A DNA stretch of 11,555 nucleotides from Bacillota bacterium (GCA_023417635.1 JAEZFF010000089.1:1-11555); one strand, 5' to 3'; positions 1 to 7,436 are shown, counted from the first letter of the stretch. Program-made: numbers and translations. Notes: generated from the sequence alone by a model not told the origin.

Positions 1-433
1 TCACGAGGGCAGTGTTTTCATCCACGGCACGGCGAAGCTCGTCCTGCAAGACCCGGCAATGAGGATCTACACCGAGGAGCTTTCCCTCATAGCCGCGTTC
101 CTGCATGGCTTCTAAAGAATTCAGCACAGCATGATGTTCCACAGCAGATGCAATAATTTTTTTCCGTCCGCCGCCATACCTGCCAGCTGAGCGAATCACC
201 CAGTTGTCGGACTCGGTTCCGCCTGAAGTAAAATAAATCTCCCCTGGCTGTGCGCCAAGCGCCGCAGCAACAGTTGCCCGTGCATGGTCTAGGGCGCGCC
301 TTGCCCTGCGCCCCGGGGCGTACAATGAAGAAGCGTTGCCGTATTCTTCTGTGAGGTAAGGCATCATAGCCTTCAGGGCGCAAGGGGAAAGCGGCGCTGT
401 GGCCGCATGGTCGGCATAAATAAAATCGGACAT
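1..433 (-). CDS. Cysteine desulfurase, NifS/IscS family (3' end missing)
   Basis: A PLP-dependent enzyme that takes sulfur from L-cysteine as an enzyme persulfide and passes it to acceptors. The first 144 residues are visible. They begin MSDFIYADHAATAPLS, the family's usual N-terminus. TSGGTESDN (69-77) holds the PLP-phosphate-binding Thr, and EHHAVL (99-104) holds the His that stacks on PLP. The PLP lysine and catalytic cysteine lie beyond the left edge. The chosen ATG at 433 has an AAAGAGG ribosome site 11 nt upstream. An in-frame ATG at 454 overlaps the mnmA stop as ATGA but has a poor ribosome site and would add seven residues atypical of the family. It is last in the visible operon after mnmA, so it is probably the sulfur donor for tRNA 2-thiolation, like YrvO beside mnmA in Bacillus. 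A more general Fe-S role cannot be excluded. Confidence 0.93.
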   Translation of the reverse strand, partial: MSDFIYADHAATAPLSPCALKAMMPYLTEEYGNASSLYAPGRRARRALDHARATVAAALGAQPGEIYFTSGGTESDNWVIRSAGRYGGGRKKIIASAVEHHAVLNSLEAMQERGYEGKLLGVDPHCRVLQDELRRAVDENTALV

Positions 434-450
434 TTTTCCGAAAGCCTCTT

Positions 451-1545
451 TCATGATTTCTGCGGTTCTTCCGCCAGGATTGTTCCTCCGCCAAGCACAT
501 TTTCTTCCTGATAAAAAACAGCCGCCTGCCCGGGCGTTACTGCACGCTGAGGTTCAAAAAAGCGGACTTCGGCTTTTCCACCTGCCAGCGGAGTAATCAC
601 CGCCGGGGCCGTTGACTGGCTGTAACGCACTTTTACGTCAGCTTTCGTTGGCTCTTCCAGTTTTTCCACGGAAATCAGGTTTAAGCCCCCCACCGTAAAG
701 CGGGTGCTGAACAAATCTTCGTTACTGCCAAGCACAACCGTGTTGGAGGCACAGTCTTTTCTCAGCACATATTTCGGCGATTCAAAGCTGAGGCCAAGGC
801 CTTTGCGCTGGCCAATGGTGTAATGAATCAGGCCCTTATGTGTACCAAGGACTCTGCCTTTTGAATCAACGAAATTTCCGGGCTTCGATTTCAGGCCTAT
901 CACATTTTCAAGGAAACCGGCATAGTTACCATCCGGCACAAAGCAGATGTCTTCACTGTCCGGTTTATGGGCATTTACAAAGCCATGCTCCGAAGCAATT
1001 TTCCGGACTTCATCTTTGCAGAGGCCGCCAAGCGGGAACAGCGTATGCTCAAGCACGTCCTGTTCCAGCGGATACAGCACATAAGTCTGGTCTTTGGAAG
1101 AATCTTTCGCTTTTTGCAGCAGGGCACGGCCGCTTTTTTCGTCGCACCCTGTGCGGGCGTAGTGGCCGGTGGCAATGAAGTCGAACCCGAGCAGCCGGGC
1201 GCGCCGAAGCATCAGCCCAAACTTAATATACCGGTTGCACTCGATGCACGGATTGGGTGTCCCGCCGGTTTCATACCCACGCGTGAACCGCCCAATGACC
1301 TCTTTTTGAAACTCTTCCCCAAAGTTGAACACATAATGTTCTATCCCCAGGCGTTCACAGACGCTGCGCGCGTCTTCCACATCGGCCAGTGAACAGCAGG
1401 TGCGCGTATGTTCTTCGCCGATGTCTTCATTATTGTAAAGATGGAGGGTAACGCCCGCGACGTCATACCCCTGCTCCATTAAAAGGCAAGCCGCGACGGA
1501 ACTGTCAACTCCGCCGCTCATTCCCACAAGGACTTTTTTCTTCAT
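451..1545 (-). CDS. mnmA: tRNA-specific 2-thiouridylase MnmA
   Basis: Cytosolic enzyme that adenylates and then thiolates C2 of the wobble uridine U34 in tRNA-Lys, -Glu and -Gln. Numbering here is from the upstream in-frame ATG at 1557. The PP-loop SGGVDSS (14-20) binds ATP. NPCIECN (102-108) carries the nucleophilic Cys104 and SEDICFVPDG (201-210) the second catalytic Cys205. TGHYAR (130-135) and HYTIGQRKGLGL (245-256) are family signatures. The C-terminal beta-barrel, about 280-365, is complete. I chose the second ATG, at 1545, because GGAG lies 6 nt upstream and the product begins MKKKVLVGMSGG, as the family usually does. The upstream ATG gives 368 instead of 364 residues. It starts about 20 nt after the nucleoside phosphorylase gene, and its stop lies 17 nt before the desulfurase start. 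All catalytic residues are present, so it should be active. Confidence 0.97.
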   Translation of the reverse strand: MKKKVLVGMSGGVDSSVAACLLMEQGYDVAGVTLHLYNNEDIGEEHTRTCCSLADVEDARSVCERLGIEHYVFNFGEEFQKEVIGRFTRGYETGGTPNPCIECNRYIKFGLMLRRARLLGFDFIATGHYARTGCDEKSGRALLQKAKDSSKDQTYVLYPLEQDVLEHTLFPLGGLCKDEVRKIASEHGFVNAHKPDSEDICFVPDGNYAGFLENVIGLKSKPGNFVDSKGRVLGTHKGLIHYTIGQRKGLGLSFESPKYVLRKDCASNTVVLGSNEDLFSTRFTVGGLNLISVEKLEEPTKADVKVRYSQSTAPAVITPLAGGKAEVRFFEPQRAVTPGQAAVFYQEENVLGGGTILAEEPQKS

Positions 1546-1563
1546 TTTTTTCTCCATTTCCGT

Positions 1564-2322
1564 TTATTTGCCCGTAATCTCTGATGCAATCGCAAGAGCA
1601 ATGCTGAAATTCCCAAGTTTATGGTTTGCTGCTGCCAAACCGCCGACATTCCATTCTGGCAGGTCAAGAATGTCACCGCAAGTCAAAAAATCATAGAGTT
1701 GAATCCCAAGATAATCACAAACAGCCTGCGCACCCGCACACTCCATTTCCACCGTAACGCAGCCTTCCGCTTTCCTTTTCCTCACCTTTACAGCAGTTTC
1801 GCGGTAAATAGCATCCGTCGTCCAGGTTCTTCCCATTTCATAAGGAATATGCCTCTGCTCCAGCATTTTAGCAACACGGGCCGCATTACGGATTTCAATA
1901 TAATCCGACGGCGCACAGTAATGGTAGGAAAAGCCTTCGTCACGGTAAGCATACGTCGGTATAACGATTTTACCTGCCGCAGTCTGATTCAGACAGCCAG
2001 CCGAACCGAACATAATAAAATGCTTTGCGCCAATGAGGTATGCGGCTTCTTCAATGCAAGTCCCGGCCATGGCCGAACCAATGGCAGACAGATAAAAAGC
2101 GATGCACTTTCCCTCAAGATTCATCCGATAAATGGGTATCTTTCCGTTGCAGGCACTTATATGCGCAATTTCCGTGCAGTCATAGCTTTGCAGAACATGG
2201 CTGTAAATTATTCTGGAAAATGTGATAATGCAGACATCACAGGATGCTGTAACTGCGGTTTTGTAGATTTTCTTTGGAGTAATCATCGGTTCCGATGAAA
2301 AATCCAATGCTTCCTGTATCAT
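1564..2322 (-). CDS. Nucleoside phosphorylase-like protein (PNP_UDP_1 family)
   Basis: A 252-residue protein of the purine/uridine phosphorylase and nucleosidase superfamily, whose members cleave the N-glycosidic bond of nucleosides using phosphate or water. Visible signatures are SAIGSAMAG (79-87), the glycine-rich FGSAGCL (105-111), TWTTDAIYRET (166-176) and VEMECAG (191-197). In the last, the Glu-Met-Glu grips the ribose in known family structures. The length matches uridine-phosphorylase-like members. The first 20 residues are less conserved. The start is supported by GGGAG 7 nt upstream of the ATG. It is the first gene after a near-consensus promoter and is followed closely by mnmA, so the two are probably cotranscribed. 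Substrate (uridine, purine nucleoside or a modified nucleoside) cannot be read from the sequence. Linkage to a tRNA-modification gene hints at nucleoside salvage, but that is inference. Confidence 0.88.
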   Translation of the reverse strand: MIQEALDFSSEPMITPKKIYKTAVTASCDVCIITFSRIIYSHVLQSYDCTEIAHISACNGKIPIYRMNLEGKCIAFYLSAIGSAMAGTCIEEAAYLIGAKHFIMFGSAGCLNQTAAGKIVIPTYAYRDEGFSYHYCAPSDYIEIRNAARVAKMLEQRHIPYEMGRTWTTDAIYRETAVKVRKRKAEGCVTVEMECAGAQAVCDYLGIQLYDFLTCGDILDLPEWNVGGLAAANHKLGNFSIALAIASEITGK

Positions 2323-2354
2323 AGCATAACTCCCACACCTGAATCATTTGTTTT

Positions 2355-2383
2355 ATGATAAATTCAAAAGCGGCATCTGTCAA
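2355..2383 (-). promoter_or_regulatory. Sigma-70/SigA-type promoter for the nucleoside phosphorylase-mnmA-desulfurase operon
   Basis: On the minus strand, TTGACA (2383-2378, perfect -35) is separated by exactly 17 nt from TATCAT (2360-2355, 5 of 6 matches to the -10). It points at the gene starting at 2322, giving a leader of about 25 nt. It lies in the 91-bp gap after the MFS gene and separates the housekeeping operon from the polysaccharide genes. The match suggests strong, largely constitutive transcription. Confidence 0.85.
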
Positions 2384-2413
2384 GCAAGCGGTTAGGGTTC
2401 CTGTTTCGACTAT

Positions 2414-3694
2414 TTACACCTGTGTGTTATAAATAGCGGAAACCTCATTCCTGTGCCCACCAATGACTATGACAGCCGCCAGCAGAACAATCCCCATGCA
2501 GGCGGAAAGTACCACACGGTTTGGCAGGAATGTCGCAAGCGCGCCGGAAACCAGCTCGCCGACCAGCATTCCAACGGTGCAGAGCATATCAAAAATGCCG
2601 TTAAAACGACCCTTTTTGTCATCCGGTACATAGCTTTGTGTGGCGGAAATGCGGATATTGTACGATGTGATACCCAGCATACCAGTTGCGAAACACATTG
2701 CCATCATAGCGGGAATTGGGCAATACAGGTAACTTCCGTCAAGTACGGAAATGACAATGTAGACGGTAAGCGCAATGCGGTATTTCGTTTTTGCGGGCAG
2801 TTTTATTTTATAATGCACACCTCCGCCGATGATGCGCCCCAAGACTGCCATGCCCCAAACGAGGAAATAAACATAGACTCCCTCTTTAAAGTTCGCTTTG
2901 AAATACGGCAGGGTAATTGCAGAATCCGCCCCGGTGCCAAACGTGCTGAATGCGAAGTAAATTGCAACAGCCAAAAGGCCCTTTTCATGGATCAGATATT
3001 TCATCCCTTCGCGCAGATCTTCACGAAACCGATGGATTCCGCTGCTCAGTGCGGCCTTTCCTGGATTTCCGTCCTCCGCCCCGCATTTCTGAATCTGTGT
3101 TTCATCAACACGAATCTGTGTTTCCAAAACGGCGGCAGCCAAAAACGTCACCGCGTCAAAGATAAAGAGCGGCACAATGCCAACCCACCGGTAAACGATA
3201 GCGGAAACCGGCAGCATCACCATTGTCATCGTCTCGAGCGTACTGGAAACCGAGTAAGCCTTGGAATAATTTCCTTCACTGATCAGCAGCGGGTAGAAAC
3301 TCTCATAGGCGACCTGATAAACACTGTCAAGCGTTCCAATGAGGAAACAGGCCACAAGAAAGGCTCCAAAATTAAACCAGCCGGTATGTAAAATGACTGC
3401 AAACAGCGCATACAGCCCCGACGAAATAAAATCCAGCATATAAATTGCCCGCCTGCGGGAAGTACGGTCAAGAAACGGCCCGGAAAGAACCGGCATCACA
3501 ATCCTCGGGAGCATATAAACCGCCATGTAGAGCGCAAAATAAAAAGTCGAACCGGTGTAGTCCAGCACCAGCAGACTCATGGCAAACCCAGAAAGCGAAT
3601 TGCCAAGCATGGAAATTACGCTGCCGACCGTTATAAGTGTAAAGTTGTGCGTCCACAGCTTCTGCTGCTTTGGCTTTTCCTGCAAATTCTTCAT
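2414..3694 (-). CDS. Major facilitator superfamily transporter
   Basis: A 426-residue polytopic membrane protein with about twelve hydrophobic segments, beginning near residues 17-45 and ending near 397-412. SGPFLDRTSRRRA (71-83) sits after the second segment and matches the MFS motif A loop (G-x-x-x-D-R-x-x-R-R). A related loop, VPDDKKGRFNGIF (356-368), appears in the second half. The hydrophilic stretch near 195-235 is the usual central loop. Overall it resembles the MFS_3 group, which includes macrolide and drug exporters, so drug/proton antiport is the default expectation. Its position after three glycosyltransferase genes also allows export of a glycan-related product, which is inference. 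The start is an ATG with AGGG 11 nt upstream, a modest ribosome site. The 111-bp gap upstream holds a hairpin, so it may be partly uncoupled from the glycosyltransferases. Substrate unknown. Confidence 0.88.
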   Translation of the reverse strand: MKNLQEKPKQQKLWTHNFTLITVGSVISMLGNSLSGFAMSLLVLDYTGSTFYFALYMAVYMLPRIVMPVLSGPFLDRTSRRRAIYMLDFISSGLYALFAVILHTGWFNFGAFLVACFLIGTLDSVYQVAYESFYPLLISEGNYSKAYSVSSTLETMTMVMLPVSAIVYRWVGIVPLFIFDAVTFLAAAVLETQIRVDETQIQKCGAEDGNPGKAALSSGIHRFREDLREGMKYLIHEKGLLAVAIYFAFSTFGTGADSAITLPYFKANFKEGVYVYFLVWGMAVLGRIIGGGVHYKIKLPAKTKYRIALTVYIVISVLDGSYLYCPIPAMMAMCFATGMLGITSYNIRISATQSYVPDDKKGRFNGIFDMLCTVGMLVGELVSGALATFLPNRVVLSACMGIVLLAAVIVIGGHRNEVSAIYNTQV

Positions 3695-3772
3695 CTGAAA
3701 GAATACCCTGCCGCCAAGAGCGGCCCTTTATTAATTTTGTAAGTTTGATAGAAACAAAGTACAAGTATGGCA

Positions 3773-3800
3773 GAAACGGCCAGTCTCAGTCGGCTGTTTC
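3773..3800 (-). terminator. Imperfect hairpin after the GT4 gene (possible attenuator or terminator)
   Basis: GAAACGGCC (3773-3781) and GGCTGTTTC (3792-3800) form a 9-bp inverted repeat with one imperfect pair around a 10-nt loop. It begins 5 nt after the stop of the glycosyltransferase gene at 3806. No U-run follows on the minus strand, so it is not a standard intrinsic terminator. It could reduce read-through into the MFS gene or stabilise the mRNA 3' end. Confidence 0.35.
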
Positions 3801-3805
3801 ATCAA

Positions 3806-4999
3806 TTATTCTCCGCTAATCAGCGCATACAGTTTTTGCAGTTCCTCTTCATTGGAATACGTTTCCTTGGAGAGGGCTTCCGTAAAAGCCTTCCGGCGCT
3901 CCGCATGAAGCAGTAAATCCTCCAGCCCCTGCTCAACGCCTTCCGAATTCATGGGGACAATCAGGCCATTCTTTCCGGTTTGAATCTGGTCGGCCGCCGT
4001 GGAAAATGCAGTCACCAAGATTGGCCGCGTCATAACCATTGCCTCATCAATGGCAATCGACTTGCCTTCGAAACGGCTCGGCTGCAGATAAATGTCACAT
4101 TGCTTAAGGTACGGGTACGGGTTCGGGCGCTCACCAAGAAAAAAGACGCGGTCTTCTACATCCAGAGCTTTTGCCATGGTTTTCAGCTTTTCTTCTTCCG
4201 GCCCCATGCCGATAATGTACCAGCGAAACCCAATGCCTTTCTTTTTCAGTGCCGCCACTGCGGGCAGAGCGATGTCAAGACCCTTCTGTTCGGAAAGCCT
4301 GGCAATGGAAAGCACACGCAGGCCGCTGTAATCATCCGAAAAGCCCTTGCCCTGCTCTGCCATGGAGCGCATAAACTTTTCCGAAATAATATTGTAAATC
4401 ACATGGCATTTCCCGGCAATTTCCGGGAAAACACGTTTTAAGGAATCAAGGCATCCTTCCGAAACTGTGCAAAGGGCGTCAAGCCTGTCCACATACGGAC
4501 GGTCGACGTCCCTGCAAAGACCCATCGCTTCATAATCGCCGTGAATAAAGCCAATTTTGACGCGGCTTTTCACTTTTGTGATATTGTAGTAGATGGGCTG
4601 GCCTTCCATAAACGCAACGGCAGCATCGTACTCGCCCGGTTCAGGGCGGACAGCACGGCCTTCCCATTTCCACATTTTTCCGAGCCGCTCTCCCATTGTC
4701 CCACGGCGGCCCGCAAGTGAAACCATTAGGCGGCACAGGGCAAGGACTGGATGCCCGCCGCGCAGCAGCGCGGGAAATGCCTGCCGGATATTAAGACGGT
4801 ACTCAGCCGGAAAAAGCGGCTTCAGCAGATGTACCTGCTTTGGCACACGTTCCAGAAAAAGCCCTTCGTTTGCGAAAAGCTGCAAATCTACATCGTATTT
4901 TTCATAATCGAAGAGAGAAAGAATCGTGACAAGGCTTTTTTCGATTCCACCGCTGTGCAGGCTATAGTTGATAAATAAAATTTTCTTTTTTTTCGGCAT
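3806..4999 (-). CDS. Glycosyltransferase family 4 (GT-B fold)
   Basis: A 397-residue retaining glycosyltransferase that transfers a sugar from a nucleotide-sugar donor to a growing glycan at the cytoplasmic face of the membrane. The N-terminal acceptor domain opens with ILFINYSLHSGGIEKS, whose GGIEKS (17-22) loop is typical of GT4. The donor domain has SIARLSEQKGLD (231-242), with Arg234 and Lys239 placed for diphosphate binding. It also has IIGMGPEEEKL (262-272) and the E-x7-E motif EGKSIAIDE (Glu311 and Glu319). There is no signal peptide. AGGAG lies 6 nt before the ATG. It follows the GT2 gene by 27 nt and is probably translated from the same mRNA. Donor, acceptor and linkage cannot be assigned from sequence. 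Confidence 0.93.
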   Translation of the reverse strand: MPKKKKILFINYSLHSGGIEKSLVTILSLFDYEKYDVDLQLFANEGLFLERVPKQVHLLKPLFPAEYRLNIRQAFPALLRGGHPVLALCRLMVSLAGRRGTMGERLGKMWKWEGRAVRPEPGEYDAAVAFMEGQPIYYNITKVKSRVKIGFIHGDYEAMGLCRDVDRPYVDRLDALCTVSEGCLDSLKRVFPEIAGKCHVIYNIISEKFMRSMAEQGKGFSDDYSGLRVLSIARLSEQKGLDIALPAVAALKKKGIGFRWYIIGMGPEEEKLKTMAKALDVEDRVFFLGERPNPYPYLKQCDIYLQPSRFEGKSIAIDEAMVMTRPILVTAFSTAADQIQTGKNGLIVPMNSEGVEQGLEDLLLHAERRKAFTEALSKETYSNEEELQKLYALISGE

Positions 5000-5026
5000 G
5001 ACTTGCTCCTAACGAATTGCTGCAAT

Positions 5027-6091
5027 TTATTTTTTCTGCTCGTTTTTCATAAGGATACGGGAATACGCGCGGTAAAACAGGTACACAAACGGCGTGAAGT
5101 GCAGGCGCAGAACATGAAAAACAATTCTGTCTGCACGGGAAGCGTGTTTTAAATAATCAGACTTCACTGCCCGGCGCAAAACCGGATTTTTCAGGATACC
5201 GCGCACCTCACGGTAACGGCCGGCAAACTTTTCCGGATTCATAGGGCTGAAACAGTTCACAAGCGCCGAATGTGCCGCATTACGCAGGAACCAGGCAAGA
5301 TGGCGCTCGCCGTACTTTTCCTGCAGGCCATGGTTTGTGAGAGTCTTTTCGACCGTTTTAAAACACTCCGTAAGCATCTCCATCTTATGCGGGCGGTAGC
5401 GTGTGCTAAGCGAATTTGGGTTATAGCGGTAATGGTAATATGCCCCGCCCACTACAAGGAGCCGCTGGCAGACGCAGTGCGCCATAATGGCAACCGGCAA
5501 ATCCTCCAGCATGATTTTCTGCTCGTTGCCAAAGCGGATATGGTTTGCCGTAAACCAGCTGCGCAGGTACATGCGGCGCGTGGAACATCCCAGCATTTCC
5601 ACTTTACGCCAAGGCCCGTCCTGCTGGTCGGGTCCAATCATTTCAGACAGCATTTTTTCACGGATGGCCTCGCCGTACTCCGGGTAATTAACCGGCAGAC
5701 TGCACTCACGGTGTTCCATGCGCTCCATATTCTCACGCACATAATTAAAAACGACAAGGTCGGCACGGTAAGATTCCGCAAGCGAATACAGGTCACGGAA
5801 CATATCCTCGTCCACCCAGTCGTCGGAGTCAATGAAAAGCAGGTATTTCCCCGCAGCATGCTCCACACCGTAGTTTCGGGTATCGCCAAGGCCGCCGTGG
5901 GGTTTGTCGAGCACCTTCACACGGCGGTCAAATTCATAGCTTCTTGCGGCTTTAAGGGAGCCGTCGGTTGAAGCATCATTTACAAGCAAAAGCTCAAAAT
6001 CCGTAAAGCTCTGCGCCAGAATACTCTTTACACAGTCGTCCAAGTATTTCTCTACGTTGTAGACCGGTACTATCACGCTTATCTGCGGCAA
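5027..6091 (-). CDS. Glycosyltransferase family 2 (GT-A fold), TTG start
   Basis: An inverting GT2 enzyme of 354 residues that transfers sugar from a nucleotide-sugar donor in surface-glycan assembly. Numbering from the alternative TTG at 6097: ISVIVPVYNVEKYLDDC (6-22) is the standard N-terminus. VNDASTDGS (39-47) binds the nucleotide, and DSDDW (90-94) is the DxD-type metal site. MLEDLP (196-201) supplies the acidic catalytic-base position. The C-terminal 130 residues are basic with aromatic-rich amphipathic stretches, and FTPFVYLFYRAYSRIL (334-349) could sit on the membrane. No ATG exists near the conserved N-terminus. The TTG at 6091 is preferred because GGAGG lies exactly 7 nt upstream; the TTG at 6097 is only 1 nt from it. 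The upstream glycosyltransferase gene ends at 6094, so the two genes are nearly contiguous. Confidence 0.93.
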   Translation of the reverse strand: MPQISVIVPVYNVEKYLDDCVKSILAQSFTDFELLLVNDASTDGSLKAARSYEFDRRVKVLDKPHGGLGDTRNYGVEHAAGKYLLFIDSDDWVDEDMFRDLYSLAESYRADLVVFNYVRENMERMEHRECSLPVNYPEYGEAIREKMLSEMIGPDQQDGPWRKVEMLGCSTRRMYLRSWFTANHIRFGNEQKIMLEDLPVAIMAHCVCQRLLVVGGAYYHYRYNPNSLSTRYRPHKMEMLTECFKTVEKTLTNHGLQEKYGERHLAWFLRNAAHSALVNCFSPMNPEKFAGRYREVRGILKNPVLRRAVKSDYLKHASRADRIVFHVLRLHFTPFVYLFYRAYSRILMKNEQKK

Positions 6092-6093
6092 AA

Positions 6094-7275
6094 TCAAACC
6101 TCCAATTTTCCGGTAACTGTAAACAGAAGAATCCTCTTCATAATAATGCGCCAGTCAAAATGCTCCTCCGCAAAACGGCGCTCCTGCTGAACAAGCCCGG
6201 CATTAAAACGACAGCGCCATGCGAATCCGCTTACAAGCTCCATATTAACAGGCGCGTCAAAATTCGGAAGTTTCATGGCAAATGGGACTTCCCTGCCGAG
6301 GCCAACATCTTCGTAAGCATAAATAAACGGAATTCCCGCGGCACAGAAAAGCTTGGTAAGATAAGGGGAATGGTAAATTGTGCCGTTTTTATAAAGGCCA
6401 AGGCTTGAAGCGGCGACCGTGTGCGTACAGCACAAGCTGTTCAGCTGCTCCATATTTTTCAGTTCAATAAAATTAACGCACTGCGACATGCCGCTTTGTT
6501 CAGTTTCAGCGCGGAGCGGCTTAAGGTCTTCTTCGCGTCCGGCAACATCCAATGCAATGGGTTCGCGGTGAGTGTTGTTCCGGCAATACTGGTCAAGCCC
6601 GCGGAACAGCCTTTCAAAACCGCAGAAAAGCGGGTCTTCCACAACGGCCAATATGGTAATGGGGTCTTCCAGGCTTTCGCTGCTGGTGCGCACATGGAAT
6701 TTACTCACGCACGTCCCGCGGCTGACAGAAGCAGCTGGAACTCCATAAATGCTGTGTAACGGCAATTCAAACGAAACAGCCGCATCCGCCCAGCTTGTAA
6801 TACCAATTTTATTGGCCCGCTGTCGGATCAGTTTTCCATAAAGGTTCAAATTGGCGAGCAGACTTCGGCGCTGACCCTTTTGCTGCATCTCATGATGATA
6901 CGTTTCCTCAAAAGGGTAAGCAGTCGGCTCATAGATGACCTTAGCCCCAAATTTCTGGTTTTTCACGGCCATCGCAAGCTTTGCAAGGTCAGAGTGCAAA
7001 AGCCTGCTTTTAAGGTAGAGAAAGTCATAGGCATCTTCATGATGTAAAAAATTCAGTACATAAGAGCAAAAATTGTGAGTGGAATCTTTTTCGTTTAGAA
7101 AACCAACCTGCCTTTTTTCGTTGCCAATGCAGCTGACAATATTCGCTCCGTCACGGCAGATATAGTCCGCCTGATTTCCCATTTGACGCACACCGCCAAC
7201 TTTATAAACAACGTCCTGCCGAAACAGCTCCGAACTGAAATCCACAGGGTCGATTCCAACATAGAGGAATCTCAT
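6094..7275 (-). CDS. Divergent glycosyltransferase-like protein (probable GT-B fold)
   Basis: A 393-residue soluble protein, starting MRFLYVGIDPVDFSSELFRQ. I do not recognise a named subfamily. The C-terminal half has glycosyltransferase-like features: ITILAVVED (206-214) as a domain-opening strand, SSLGLYKNG (290-298), CAAGIPFIYAYED (311-323) and a terminal HFDWRIIMKR (372-381). GT-B enzymes often end with such an [F/Y]DW-x-x-x-x-[K/R] helix. Its last 90 residues align with the truncated gene at the right edge at about 42 positions, so the two are paralogs. The canonical GT4 E-x7-E motif is not evident, so mechanism and donor are open. The ATG at 7275 is preferred over a TTG at 7302. Its ribosome site is odd, a G6-T-G4 tract just upstream. 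It is first in the operon behind the promoter at 7353-7381, and its stop overlaps the GT2 start region. Confidence 0.72.
   Translation of the reverse strand: MRFLYVGIDPVDFSSELFRQDVVYKVGGVRQMGNQADYICRDGANIVSCIGNEKRQVGFLNEKDSTHNFCSYVLNFLHHEDAYDFLYLKSRLLHSDLAKLAMAVKNQKFGAKVIYEPTAYPFEETYHHEMQQKGQRRSLLANLNLYGKLIRQRANKIGITSWADAAVSFELPLHSIYGVPAASVSRGTCVSKFHVRTSSESLEDPITILAVVEDPLFCGFERLFRGLDQYCRNNTHREPIALDVAGREEDLKPLRAETEQSGMSQCVNFIELKNMEQLNSLCCTHTVAASSLGLYKNGTIYHSPYLTKLFCAAGIPFIYAYEDVGLGREVPFAMKLPNFDAPVNMELVSGFAWRCRFNAGLVQQERRFAEEHFDWRIIMKRILLFTVTGKLEV
6099..6103 (-). promoter_or_regulatory. Ribosome binding site that fixes the TTG start of the GT2 gene
   Basis: GGAGG on the minus strand is 7 nt before the TTG at 6091 and 1 nt before the in-frame TTG at 6097. 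Only the former spacing is usual. The site lies inside the last codons of the preceding glycosyltransferase gene, which favours coupled translation. Confidence 0.75.
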
Positions 7276-7345
7276 AACCCCACCCCCCACAACACTTTGC
7301 AACAGCCAGTTCCATTCTGAGCGACAAGGTTTCGTGCTTCTTTAC

Positions 7346-7365
7346 AAAATGGATTATACCATTTT
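7346..7365. promoter_or_regulatory. Perfect dyad centred on the minus-strand -10 element (candidate operator)
   Basis: AAAATGG and CCATTTT form perfect 7-bp arms around the 6-bp ATTATA, which is the -10 box read on the plus strand. A dimeric regulator bound here would block RNA polymerase. A hairpin role is less likely because no gene lies upstream on the plus strand and the arms are AT-rich. Confidence 0.45.
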
Positions 7366-7381
7366 TTCAGTTATGGAACAA
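7353..7381 (-). promoter_or_regulatory. Extended -10 promoter for the glycosyltransferase operon
   Basis: On the minus strand TTGTTC (7381-7376) is followed after 17 nt by a perfect TATAAT (7358-7353). TGG immediately precedes it, forming an extended -10 that can compensate for the weak -35. Transcription would start near 7346, leaving a leader of about 70 nt before the ATG at 7275. Confidence 0.75.
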
Positions 7382-7436
7382 GGCTTTTGTTCGAATTTAC
7401 CGTTTCTTTCCGCACGGTTTTTCCCGGCGGACGCCG

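Noticed and set aside
2341..2359. Short ATCAT/ATGAT inverted repeat near the -10 of the operon promoter at 2355-2383
   Set aside because: The arms are only 5 bp in AT-rich DNA, which is too likely by chance to call an operator.
2453..3391. Plus-strand open frame (312 codons) opposite the MFS gene
   Set aside because: The composition is rich in Cys, His and Asn with no hydrophobic pattern or motif. The opposite strand is a clear MFS protein.
3701..3730. GCCGC/GCGGC mini-hairpin just before the MFS ribosome site
   Set aside because: A 5-bp stem that does not cover the start codon is insufficient to claim translational control.
3468..3764. Minus-strand 98-codon frame overlapping the MFS start region
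   Set aside because: It is out of frame with the MFS protein and covers the coding sequence of its first membrane segments. It has no motif of its own.
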